A DNA stretch of 64,000 nucleotides, taken from the NCBI GenBank assembly GCA_011799875.1, contig CM022298.1, forward strand, positions 265,229,757 to 265,293,756, written 5' to 3'. The translations under genes were made by a program, and so were the position numbers. Position 1 is the stretch's first letter; each line of letters begins with the position of its first letter. The notes under the pieces are model-generated. The model was given only the letters and a program-made list of their open reading frames with translations. It was not told the origin of the DNA and ran no database searches. The stretch is from Thinopyrum elongatum. Its lineage: Eukaryota; Streptophyta; Magnoliopsida; Poales; Poaceae. Positions 31,355-42,769 of the stretch are shown here, in pieces.

Positions 31355-32100
31355 TTATTTAGCCTATTTAGTCCATTTATGACATAATTTAGCCTATTTA
31401 GTCCACAAATGACATAATAAGATGAAGAAAATCAAGGAATAGGAAGAAAGAAGGAATAGGAAGAGAAGAAGAAGAAGAAGAGATAAAAAAGAAGAAAAGA
31501 ACTCTTCTTCTTCTTTTCTTATTCTTCTTTCTTCTTCTTCTTTTCTTATTCTTTCTTCTTCTTCTTTCTTATTCTTCTTCTTCTTATTCTTCTTCTTCTT
31601 CTCTTCTTTTCCTCTCTTATTTAGCCTATTTAGTCCATTTATGACATAATTTAGCCTATTTAGTCCACAAATGACATAATAGATGAAGAATCAAGGAATA
31701 GGAAGAAAGAAGGAATAGGAAGAGAAGAAGAAGAAGAAGAAGAGATAAGAAAAGAAGAAGAAGAAGAAGAACATTTCTTCTTCTTTTCTTTTCTTCTTCT
31801 TTTCTTATTATTATTCTTTTCTTATTATTATTATTCTTCTTCTTCTTCTTTTCCTCCTCTTGCTTAGCCTATTTACCCCATTTATGACTAATTTAGCCTA
31901 TTTAGTCCACAAATGACATATAAGATGAAGAAAATCAAGGAATAGGAAGAAAGAAGGAATAGAAGAGAAGAAGAAGAAGAAGAAGAAGAAGAAAATAAAA
32001 AGAAGAAGAAGAAAACATTTCTTCTTCTTTTCTTATTCTTCTTCTTTTCTTATTCTTCTTCTTCTTCTTCTTCTTCTTCTTTTCCTCCTCTTACTTGTTT
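31355..32100. repeat. Minisatellite with self-complementary GAA/TTC tracts
   Basis: Three units of about 245-265 bp start near 31360, 31622 and 31866 with AGCCTATTTAGTCCATTTATG. Each goes on to GGAATAGGAAGAAAGAAGG, a (GAA)n run, then a (TTC)n run of similar length, so each unit can fold. No coding. Confidence 0.85.
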
Positions 32101-32620
32101 TTATTCGTAAATGGCATAGTAACCTTGCTAACCTCATATGTCATATACTTAGCTTGTTGTCCTCTAAAATGACACAATAAGCTTAGTAATGTCAAAAATG
32201 GCCTAATTAGCCAGGTTCCTCCAAAATGACCAAGTTTACCTATGTTAGCTCCAATATGATCCATTTAACCTACGTTAGCTCCAAAAAGACCAAGTTTACC
32301 TAAGTTAGCTACAATATGATCCATTTTAACCCGCGTTAGCTCAAAATGACCTATTTACCTAAGTTAGCTCTAAATTGACCTACACACTTAGCATTTTTAC
32401 CTAGCATAGCAAAAAATGACATTTTTACGTAGGTTAGCTCAAAAATGACCAAGTTTACCTAGGTTAGCTTCAATATGATCCATTAACTTAGCTTAGCTCC
32501 AAATGACCAAGTTTACGTAGGTTAGCTCCAATATGATACATTGAACTTAGCTTATCTCCAAAATGACCTATTTACCTAGCTTAGCTCTAATTGGCTTTTT
32601 TAACTACATTTGTTGGAAAG
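32101..32620. repeat. Degenerate short tandem repeats 3' of the second CACTA gene
   Basis: Words such as CTCCAAAATGACCAAGTTTA and GTTAGCTCCAATATGATCCA recur about every 50-60 bp. Confidence 0.7.
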
Positions 32621-33020
32621 AAGAAGATAAGAAGAGGGGGGAGGAGAGAAAGAAGAGAATATAAAATCTTCTTCTTATTTTCCTCTTCTTCTTTTCTTCT
32701 TCTTCTTCTTTTCCTCTTCTTCTTCTTCTTCTAACTTTCATCTTTCCCAATTTGCAGATTTGCTTGAGATGAGGAAGCTTGCATTGATGGACTCATATAT
32801 TCTCCTTGTGCTTCCTTTTTGTTTATGAAAACATGTTTGGGAACTTGTTTGGATGTGTATGTCACTATGGATATGTTGTTGGAAACTTCTTATGTCATAT
32901 GGATATATGTTGGACTTGTGGAAATATATTGTTGGATATGCTTGTTGTGTATATATGTATTATCTGTGTATATCTATGAATTTCTGTCAAATTGAATGAA
33001 TTCAATTAAAAACAGGGGTT
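32621..33020. other. 3' flank within the Jorge-like element
   Basis: A pyrimidine-rich tract, then CAATTTGCAG/ATTTGCTTGAGATGAGGAAG, which resembles a last non-coding exon or old 3' UTR (similar tails end many CACTA genes). Then AT-rich sequence with GTATATATG words. No open frame. Confidence 0.4.
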
Positions 33021-33024
33021 ATAT

Positions 33025-33745
33025 AGGCTCTTTGCCGTCTGCTAGCAGACGGCAAAGAGCTTTGCCGTCTGCTAGCAGTCGGCAAAGAGCTTTGCCGACA
33101 GCTAGCAGTCGGCAAAGAAGGCCACGTGGCAGCTACCTGTGCAACCTGGGAACACTAGGTTGCCTATTTGGGCATTTTGCCGTCAGCTGGCAGACGGCAA
33201 AGAGGCTAAGGTCTTTGCCGACTGTTGGCAGACGGCAAAGATTCAAATCCCTTTGCCGACAGCTAGCAGACGGCAAATAAGGCCACGTGGCAGCTTCCCA
33301 GTGACTCCTATTTGGGCTCTTTGCCGTCCGCCAGCAGACGGCAAAGACCTTAGCCTCTTTGTCGTCTGCCGGCTGACGGCAAATAAGGCCACGTGGCAGC
33401 TTCCCAGTGACTCCTATTTGGGCTCTTTGCCGTCCGCCAGCAGACGGCAAAGACCTTAGCCTCTTTGCCGTCTGCCGGCTGACGGCAAAGCACGCCGTTA
33501 ACCCCTAACGGCTCCCACCTCTCCTCACTGCCGTCTACGCTCTTTGCCGTCTGCTGGCCGCAAACGGCTGACGGCATAAACCTTTGTCGTCCGCTTCTCT
33601 GAAGCAGACGGCAAAGAAGGCCTTTACCGGCAGGAATTGAGCCGGACTGTTTGCCGACAGCTAGCAGTCGGCAAAGAGCTTTGCCGACCGCCATTCATGC
33701 CTTTGCCGTCTGCCATGGCAGACGGCAAAGAAGCTGATTCCTGTA
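33025..33745. repeat. Right subterminal palindromes of the Jorge-like element
   Basis: At least ten TTTGCCGTC/GACGGCAAA pairs. It includes a tandem copy of about 105 bp (33277 and 33382) carrying AAGGCCACGTGGCAGCTTCC and GCCGTCCGCCAGCAGACGGC. Variants with CAGTCGGCAAAG alternate with CAGACGGCAAAG. Confidence 0.85.
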
Positions 33746-33861
33746 GTGTTAATAGGTTAGTCCCGAGAAATGATATAAAATTTCATATAAGTATCTAATA
33801 TTGGTAATATAATAGCATGAAAAAAAATCAAAATTATAGATATGTTGGAGACGTATCATCA

Positions 33862-34784
<923 letters not shown>

Positions 34785-34839
34785 CACTACTACAGGATGC
34801 TGCTAACGCGACACTACAATCAGAGACCCTTCGACGAAA

Positions 34840-35290
34840 CTGTGTGCGATGCATTAGTCGCAAACGGTGATATAAAAAAACATCAAAAAAGATGCAAAAC
34901 ATTTGCGATGGTGGATACATCAAACATGGTTCAGATTTTAGATGCGTGTGCGACGGTTGATCCATACGAACTGTTTGCAATGAGACAGAACAACAGAAAC
35001 AGGCAGCTAGATCAAGGTGTGTGCGATATACGCCATACAGTTCACCCCGATAAACTATTTGTGATAAGGCGGAACAACAGAAATGGGTAGCTATATGAAG
35101 GTGTGTGCGATATACGACATACAGTTCACTCGGATGAACTGTTTATGATTAGGAAACACAAAAGAAAAGGTTAGCCCGATGAATGTGTGTGCTATATATG
35201 GCATACAGTTCACTCGGATGAACTGTTTGCGTTGAGCCAAGAGAACATAAACGGTTCAACTTAACAAGATGTGTGTGATACGCGGCAAAC
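34840..35290. repeat. Left subterminal array of CACTA2
   Basis: The TGTGTGCGAT/TGTTTGCGAT motif recurs at 35023, 35061, 35107, 35145, 35192, 35229 and 35275, with spacings 38, 46, 38, 47, 37 and 46. This is the same alternating phase as CACTA1, with the same GTTCACTCGGATGAAC dyads. Confidence 0.8.
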
Positions 35291-35635
35291 GGGTCTGTAA
35301 TCAGAAATGTGTGGGAAGACCAATAACAACACAGATGATTCCTGTTAACAAGCCATGTGTGTTGTGAGCAAACGATTGCTGGTATACAATTGTGAGTGAT
35401 TGATGAAATCATCACCGACGGGTTCCATTATTTAGTCCGTGTGCGATGTTATTTGCTCTTTCCGCACAACATCTACGCTCGGTCTACAGAGCATCAACAT
35501 ATATACTTAAAAAAACAGAATTGCATAACCAAATTAAGCATACAATTACACAAGTGACTACACACATAACATTTCCACACACCAAAGTAAGCAACTACAT
35601 GCATACTAAACTAGGAGAAATGAGGATCTAATCAT
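35291..35635. other. Spacer and 3' flank of the CACTA2 exonuclease
   Basis: Non-coding. Carries CCGTGTGCGATGTT-type words and the CATTTCCACACACCAAAGTA block that also follows the exonuclease in CACTA1. Confidence 0.5.
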
Positions 35636-36449
35636 CTACTTCTTGTTGTGACGACGCTTGCCATTGCTCTGGTTCTAGCTGGATCCCTGTCCATTTTGGG
35701 GAAGGAGGAACTTCCTCATGTCAACGATACGCTTGTACATCTCATAGCTCAAGTACGCCTCCTTGGCTGCGTACACGACGTGAGCTTGTCGAGTTTCTCC
35801 ATCTAGGCCAAGTGCCAGGCATGCTTTTCCTTGTTGCAGGAATCCTTCATGTCTCTGTAGTTGGAGTCGATGATGGCCTCGGCGAGGTGAACCAGTGAGT
35901 CGTTCTCATGCTCCTTGCTGCCCCAGATCTTGTATTGGCCCTGCATGTCGACAAAATTCTTGCAGGCGATGCCCGAATTCTTGAGCACCTTTACATTGTT
36001 GGAGATGTCCACCATAGCGAACATGTAGTTGGGGTTGTCGACAAACCTGGCTAAACGCTCGCAAGGCCTTGTTGCCAGACAGTAGTGGTAGATGAGGATG
36101 TGATTGCGCATGCACATCTGGGCGACGGCGACCTTGGGACGAGACCCGGCACAAGAGCGGCTGTACTCGAGGTCGAACCAGACCACCTTGTACTTCTCTC
36201 AGTAAGCAACAGCTCCATGATGTGGATGGAGTGGTCCACCCAGACCGGGTTGTTGGTATACACCACCAAGAGCTCCATGAACCTTCTGTGGGTGTCCACC
36301 ATGGCATGCATGGTGAACTGCTGCTCATCGTTGTCAGCCGCTCGGAGTGCCATGGGAGTCGCATAGGATACCCGACCCTCTAAGAATTTGTTGTGGTGGG
36401 TGTGCTTCTTGCAATACTGGGGCGCGATCGAAAGGTTGAAGAGGCACAA
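35636..36449 (-). pseudogene. Captured 3'-5' exonuclease (DnaQ/WRN-like), copy in CACTA2
   Basis: The minus strand from 36449 reads MCLFNLSIAPQYC, FMELLVVYTNNPVWVDHSI, then after a frame change near 36190 VWFDLEYS, KVAVAQMCMRNHILIYHY, QYKIWGSKEHENDSLVHLAE and finally AYLSYEMYKRIVDMRKF near 35730. The DxE motif (DLE) is kept here, unlike CACTA1. The second acidic site reads SNNVKVL (relatives ND) and the third AAKEAY (D to E). At least two frame changes, so not functional as it stands. It confirms that the gene is a standing part of this transposon family. Confidence 0.7.
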
Positions 36450-37200
36450 GGGTTAAATGGCCGCTGTAATAAATGGGGGCCGGCCAACCTGTAATAATCA
36501 CATCTTGTCACTGTGTTCATAGCGGAGGATTCCAGTGCACGCTTAAGCACCCCACATGCGTTTCGTTTGACCACACATGGGCTCGAAGAGGCGCCAAATG
36601 TATCGTAGGTGAGCCTGTTCCCGCGCAACCATGCAGTTTACCACGCAAGCTTCCTGCCCGGCTAGTTTGGCCACGCGTCGGCTAGAAGAGGGATAAATCA
36701 TGTGCGTTTATTGGCAAAAAGCTTTGTAAAAACGCAGTGTATGGAATGACTTCGATCATAAGTTTACCCGTGGGTGATGAGGTCAAAGTTACACAGAAGG
36801 GTGATGATGGACACTTGAGTGTGATAATTAATTATGCGCTCTATAGGGCACACGGTTGAAGAAACCAACTATGTGCAATAATGTCGAAGATCACAGTCAA
36901 GATAGCTATACAGATCGTGTGCTATGAGATCGACAAGGGAAACACATTCGAGAATGGTTAATAAAATCTAAGTCCATTGCATATTAAGGTCAAAATAGTA
37001 CTACCAATATACGAGTCTCATACGATGCCATTTCTACGATTGTACCACAAAAGCCCCAAATATTACAAGGTTCAAATTCCAGAGTTATATGGCTCTAATT
37101 CAAAGATTACAAAGTTCAAACTGATATTAGAAATGAAATTCAGCTCATTCAGCTGCAAACGCCCGCGCTGAATAGCTGAACATGGATATAAGAGAGGTTC
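36450..37200. other. 5' flank of the exonuclease and spacer to the F-box gene
   Basis: No gene. From about 36950 it aligns with 9770-10025 of CACTA1 (TTAATAAAATCTAAGTC onward). The part 36450-36950 is absent from CACTA1. Confidence 0.5.
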
Positions 37201-37215
37201 AAACTAATATTACCA

Positions 37216-39113
37216 CTAGTAAGGCTGGTTTCGAAACCTCATCATTTCTGCAAAGGGATCAGCCACTGATAAGTCATGTATGGGGTTGACACAATGACTT
37301 CCGATTACTCTGTCAGCTGAAGTTCCAAAATGAAATTCAGCTTTTTCAAAGCCTTTTCCATTCTGCCACAGCCGCCGGCGCTGATCAACAAACCATTCAT
37401 TTTTGCAAAATAAATGTTGGGAAAACCTCATTTCCTTTAGCACTCTTGCTGTGACAACAAAGAACCTGGCGAATATAATCTCCGGTAAGGTCCCTCAGTA
37501 TGAGTTCAAAGTAATTTCTGAGAGATGCAGATCTAGGCATTCGATGTGATTGTTATATTGTATCACATTATCCACCACCGTGCCTAATCTTATCTGCAAA
37601 AGAAGAAAACGTGTTAGTGTCTACATGTAGTTCTGAATACTACTACAGGCCTATTTGGTCTGCAGGATTTATAAAATGCACTAACGTGCCATCTTCAATC
37701 CGACATGATTAACATGGGCATTTGATTACAATCTAGAAAAATGTAGCCTTCTTCCCAAGAGGTTGGAGTGGATGAAAAGTTCCCTAAGAAAACTAGTACA
37801 GATGAATCCAAAGGAGAAATGCTTATGGATTGTAACCATATGGATCAAGCAACCAATATGGGGGGAAACATGTATGTACTGAAATCCTCCAAAATCCCTT
37901 CAGAAATCGTAGTACATTGTCATTGTAAACTTGGGAAAAGGTGTCAAAAATTGAACTCCCTTATGGTTAACATTTAACAGGAAAGGAACATCACCTCGAT
38001 ATATAGCTTCTCCAAGCATGGAAAGCATCTTAGGAAACTGAAAACTTGGTCTAGGTTGGGGCCGATAGATTCTAGTGCCAAGACCTTCACTATGCGCAGA
38101 TTCGGGGTCAAGCTTGCCGGAATCATTTTCTGGATGACAGACGAACATACATCTTCAACATTAGAAATAATGTTAATTTGAAGGAGATGTAGAAGGCGAC
38201 TGTTGTACGTGAATGGGTGTGGATCCAATAACAAATTTGGAGTATTTGTCAGATGGGTCACCCACCACTGTCAATTTCGGCACATAAATGACATTGATCT
38301 TGTTGGACCTTCTTGATCAATTACAAGTAATCTCTCAAGTGAAGGTGTGTCCTCAATGACCATGTGGTACACATTTGTGGTCTCTTGTTGGAGCACCAAC
38401 AACACTCATAAATATTCCGGAGAGTCATGGAGGTTATGTGGACGCTACTCAACCCATTGATCGCCTGAAGACGAAGGTACTCGAGTGTAGTACAGCCGCG
38501 GCACAGGCGCTCCATGTCATCCTTTGGGAGGCAGACGGCGATGAGCTCGAGGTGCTTCAGTCATGGTAGAATAAGAGCGGGCGCGTCATTAAGGGGGGGG
38601 TGGCTGATCATGAAGTTGGCAATGCGCAGCATGGGCGCGAGGCGGAGCGCGGACGTTGGCAGCGAGCGCATATGCCGATCATTGAAAGTGAGCTCCTCGA
38701 GCTGATCTAGGGCGGGGGATCAGAACCACTCATCAAGCTTGGCTTGGTCCTTGCCGTTGGAAGGGAACTTGCCCATGCTAAGGCCTCTGGTTGGGCCATG
38801 ATGACTGCCGAGGATCTGGGAGAACGCATCCAAGCTTTTGCGATAGCCATGGCAGAGCTCGTGGTCGTCGATGAGGTCGAGAGTGGTGGAGTTCCATAGG
38901 GGGCACCACCGCCGAGAAAGGACGGTTGTCTGTGCCCCATATTTGATTGGGAGGAGGGAGATGACGACTATCAACATATCATTGGGGAGGCTGCTGATGA
39001 AGTGTACGCCTGCTGGAGTCACGTGCGGTTCTTGCTTGACCCGCCTCCGCTTGTTAGCAGCCTCGTTCTCCACCTCCGGAGTCTCGTCGTCAGTGGCGCT
39101 TTCTGATAGAAGT
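37216..39113 (-). pseudogene. F-box / LRR / FBD protein gene, copy in CACTA2
   Basis: The F-box exon on the minus strand opens after a CTTCTATCAG acceptor at 39114 with KSATDDETPEVENEAANKRR, then HFISSLPNDMLIVVISLLPI. The frame stops at TGA after LDEWF, the same codon as in CACTA1, and resumes as LRR sequence (SLPTSALRLAP-like, LIAVCLPKDDMERL). LRR exon at about 37990-38560. The FBD-like end is at 37216-37595 (FRQHLFCKNEWFVDQRRRLW variant, VIGSHCVNPIHDLSVADPFA). Several frame changes. The acceptor shows that the ancestral gene had further exons upstream. Confidence 0.78.
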
Positions 39114-39258
39114 GGGATTACAGGGAATATTTAGTTAAAACAGGGCAAAAGAAAAGTGTTTTGGTAACTAGAAGTTAGTAGGTAGGAATAGAGTAAGAAA
39201 ATGGAATAACAATTGGTTGCTTAAATGATACACAATTCCTTTGATATTGCTGGGTAAG

Positions 39259-40000
39259 TCAACATGCAGATACTTGAAAAGAACACTTACTTCGAACAAA
39301 GTCTGGACGGATGATATCGTCGGGGAAGTAAGCATATATCTCATGACTAGGATCTTTTATGTGCAGTGCAATTTTAGTGTCAGCTTTTAGTACATAAAAC
39401 TTAGAAATTTCTGTCCAAAGGCTCGTGGCAAAATAGGAGTGACCACATTCATCAAGTCCTACAGAAGCAACGATTGTAAATCCATGGTTTGTGTTCAGTA
39501 TGACATCCCTGCAGTCTTGATTTATGTAAAGGGCAAGATTGTGTACTACAGGTGTTGTTGCATAGCAAGGGATGTGCTGCAAAAATGGTAGGATTGTTAA
39601 AGAATATGGTAGCATGCATATATGGGCGAAATTGAAAGAACTGTACAACAGTTGTAATCAAAGGACAAAAATCTAAAATTAAACAGATAGTGTAACCATG
39701 ATGTCATGGAAATATGAGAGTAATCGAAAGAGCAATACATCATTAATTTGCCTAATATAGAAAGAAGCGGGAAAAAAATCCCCTTTGACGTATATGCTGC
39801 ATGTGGCACCTTTTATCCAAACGTAGCAATATATAGTACATGTTCAGGAAAGTAGGCCATGCCAACGGATGTAGGGTGAGATTGAACATACCGCGCGCAT
39901 CCTCAAGTCATTTGGTACAGTGAGATGGAACTCTATGGATGTCTGGCCGAGGCCGCAAAGTCTTGCTGTGTCCGCGCACTATACGCTCTATGAATGAAAG
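39259..40000 (-). pseudogene. Unrecognised exons between the F-box and zinc-finger parts of CACTA2
   Basis: Two stretches look like exons. One at about 39890-39985 has SIEFHLTVPNDLRMRAV followed by GT. The other at 39290-39580 follows a TTTGCAG acceptor and has IPCYATTPVVHNLALYIN, GFTIVASVGLDECGHSYF and YAYFPDDIIRPDFV before GT. Hydrophobic and acidic residues are spread as in a folded domain, but I do not recognise it. Possibly internal exons of the gene whose N-terminus is at 41916. Confidence 0.4.
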
Positions 40001-40007
40001 AAAACCC

Positions 40008-40694
40008 TCAAATCAGCTTGAATAAAAATGAATTCACGGCGATTTTGGCTGGGTGATTAAAGGAGGCAGATGAACTAAGATAAGAGATGAGAGAATATCT
40101 CATTAAATTAGTTACCTTGTTGTCCATGAGAAAAAAAACCTCAATACGGTGGATTCCCCAATCGGGCAGAGCTGGGTCGACGGTGAGCAGCGTCGAGAAA
40201 GTCGATGGTGATTGGCGGCGGCAAGCGAAAGTGACAAAATGCTGTGGGTTTTGCCTGTAGCCTGGCGGCGGTGACAGGCGTCGAGCGAAGTGGTTACTGT
40301 GGCGATAGGTGGTGCCATGCAGAGTCGCAGAGGAGCTTGTCCAGGTGTGAATGGGGACCGAAGGGGGTGGCGGGCGGGGTGAGGGTTTTTGTGACGTGGC
40401 GATGGTGAGGGTTTTCTTTTTTCCTTTTTGAATTGGGTGGTGAGGGTTTTCTTTTTTCCTTTTTGAATTAGGCGGTGAGGGTTTTCTGTCCCACAAAGAG
40501 TTTCAGAGGCAACGGTTTGCTAGAGCCTACCGTGTGTGATTGACGTAACTAGGAAAATGGAAGTCATTGCACACGGTTTCAATTTGGGAAAATAACCATG
40601 TTTCAGGGTGGTTCCACTTTTCCTTCGTCGGTTGAATCTAAAAGTTTTACCCATGCTAAACATTCACCCTAATATGCATAAAAATCCATCAACG
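40008..40694 (-). other. Spacer with a short direct repeat, CACTA2 only
   Basis: Contains GGGTGGTGAGGGTTTTCTTT-type repeats near 40400-40490 (three partial copies) and one CCGTGTGTGAT word at 40530. A 162-codon minus-strand frame (40008-40496) is proline/histidine-rich and includes the repeat; it is not counted as a gene. Confidence 0.4.
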
Positions 40695-40844
40695 AACTGA
40701 GTGCATCCATATACCACATTTAGACATAAGTAAACATAGATTAAACATACTCGGGCATAGATAATAAGTCATACACAAGCATAGTTCAACCATATATAGT
40801 TCAACAGTCATTAAGCATACTCAAGCACATTTATAATTAAGACA

Positions 40845-41916
40845 CTACATAGCCATACATAGTTCGATCCCACATATCATCTCACCTGCCAGCATGATCG
40901 TGAAGCTTCTCCAGGTACTCAGTGTATGTGGCGTGCGCCACCCTGCGAGAATACTTCTGCCTGAAGGAGCCAACGGCTCGTCCTCTTGCATGCGCCAGAA
41001 CACTTTCATACGCGTCATGAAGGTTTTGGTTGCAAAATGGGCATCGATAGCCCCAGTTCCATGTCCTAATACACATGTTATGCATTCCCGCACAAAGCTC
41101 CCTATGATTTGCCTCGTGTACCTCCTTTGGCCATCTTCATCCTCACTGTCGACATCGTCAGACAACACCTATACATATAGTAAAAAAATGTGGCGTCAAA
41201 TTTGGAATACAAACTAATCTCTACCGAACATTTGGCAGTTGCCAAAATTTGGCATCAAATCAATGTTTACATGCCGTAAAGTAGGATTAGGAATTTATGG
41301 CTATTTTTTTAGACATATCCAGAGATTATGGTTCGATTTTTAAGCACAATCGTCTATGTACAGACCAATCTTGAAAAAAAAATGGCACAAATATATATAT
41401 GTAGGTCATTCAAAAGCAATTGTCAAGACCTGGCTAGGAATTATTAGCACGAACACTAACCCTAGTCGGATTATAAGCAGAAATCATTTGCACAGATGAA
41501 ATAACTAATCACTTATCATTTGTACCATTCAAACAATCAATACACTACACGGATCTAACGAAACTTACTCAGATTGAGAGAACATAACCATAGGATTTCT
41601 ATTCCAAAAAGGGGGAGGCGGGAGTAACCAGAGAAACCCTAAATGGATGTAGATGACTAACTGGTTCTCCATCGTCGTCGGAGTCGTCGCCAGAGTCATC
41701 GCCCGAGTCATCACTGGAGTCGTCGCCAGAGTCGGTGTGGACCTCTGCTCCGGCTGTGGAAGCACGACACCGTCGATGACGTCAAGGTGCAGTGATACCT
41801 CACCGGCAATGACGACAACCTCTGTCTCCATCTTCATGCCATGCTCCGGTGCTTCAGGAGCCCCGGCGTCGCCACTCCCTCCGATGGGGCGCTTCGGAGG
41901 CATTCTCACACACTGA
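40845..41916 (-). pseudogene. Degraded zinc-finger-like gene with acidic N-terminal region (copy A)
   Basis: The minus strand starts at 41916 with KRPIGGSGDAGAPEAPEHGM, the same N-terminus as the F-box gene of CACTA1. In a shifted frame a run of SGDD/DD acidic repeats (41670-41750) follows. After an intron-like AT-rich gap, 40845-41168 encodes SDDVDSEDEDGQRRYTR and, in another frame, YRCPFCNQNLHDAYESVLAH, a CxxC-x13-H pattern reminiscent of XS-type plant zinc fingers, then FRQKYSRRVAHATYTEYLEK. Frames do not join without a shift. The function is unknown. Confidence 0.5.
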
Positions 41917-42769
41917 CGGCTTTGAGGACTGAGAGCGGCGTCGAGGATGCAGGCGGAGAGAGAGGATTGTGTGTGTGGCGAGGATAGTGGACGGTCAAAC
42001 CGGTGGCTCACCTCCCGGTGAGCATGCGCACTGGACTGCTGGCATGCCTACCATCATTTAACACAGCTACTCGCATGCCTACCGATGACAATGCGCAGCG
42101 AGCACACTTCCCATCAATTCACACACCTGCACACACGCCTCCCGGTCTGCCTGCGCGGAGGACTACTCGCATGCGTCCCATCAACTCACGCCTGCTCGCA
42201 CGGCACACGGGTCTCGTGGCGGCACATATATTGTTTTTCTATTTTGATGATTAATGTTGCCGCTTTATTGCTTAACCAAAGCATGGCACGTATCCATTGT
42301 TGGTCTAATGCCCATGGTTCAAATAAATAATCCGTTTGCGACATTGGTTCCCAATTATTAATAATCTTCCATTTGTAAGAAGATAAAGATTACATCAAAA
42401 CTTGTCTAAAATTTGACAAAAAAGTACAATACCATTGTGTTTTGGTGTCCATATGACAACACGACAAGTTTCATGAATTTCAAATAAGTTTTGGATGTAC
42501 TAGATTTTAAAAATCAAGATTCTCAATGTTTGAAATTTCTTGCATGGGGAGTAAACATGCACCCAGTGAGAGACATGTATTTTTCCAATCCATTTAGGTG
42601 CACTGTCATGTGTGCATGTAGCTCAAATTTGATTTTTACACATTATACCCCTAGAAAATCAATCAATGTACTAAAAGGTCTTAATGATCTCTGGGTATTT
42701 TTCAAAATTAAAACGTCCCTCCTTTGGTAACATATGTTCACCGTGGGAAAATTTAACATGCATCATAGT

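Larger units (their letters stand above)
22221..33748 (+). mobile_element. Jorge-like CACTA transposon with two genes
   Basis: 11,528 bp. The left end CACTACTGGAATCTGGG and the right end (complement) CACTACAGGAATCAGC form a good terminal inverted repeat that continues TCTTTGCC-TCTGCCA. TTA flanks both sides (22218-22220, 33749-33751). It contains palindromic TTTGCCGTC subterminal repeats, a TNP2-type transposase gene and a second multi-exon gene, both on the plus strand. Only one lesion was found in the coding parts, so it is young or recently active and might still bind or mobilise related elements. The family label is from memory. Confidence 0.93.
20786..33861 (-). repeat. 5' LTR of the Athila/Sabrina-like element, split by a CACTA insertion
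   Basis: The LTR consists of 20786-22220 and 33752-33861 (about 1,545 bp in total). On the minus strand it starts TGATGATACGTCTCCAACAT and ends GTAGCA. The gap is filled by the Jorge-like CACTA at 22221-33748 plus the second TTA. The joined text across the gap (GGGCACCGAG-TTA-ATAGGTTAG) reads as one continuous LTR. The family name Sabrina is a tentative recollection. Confidence 0.75.
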
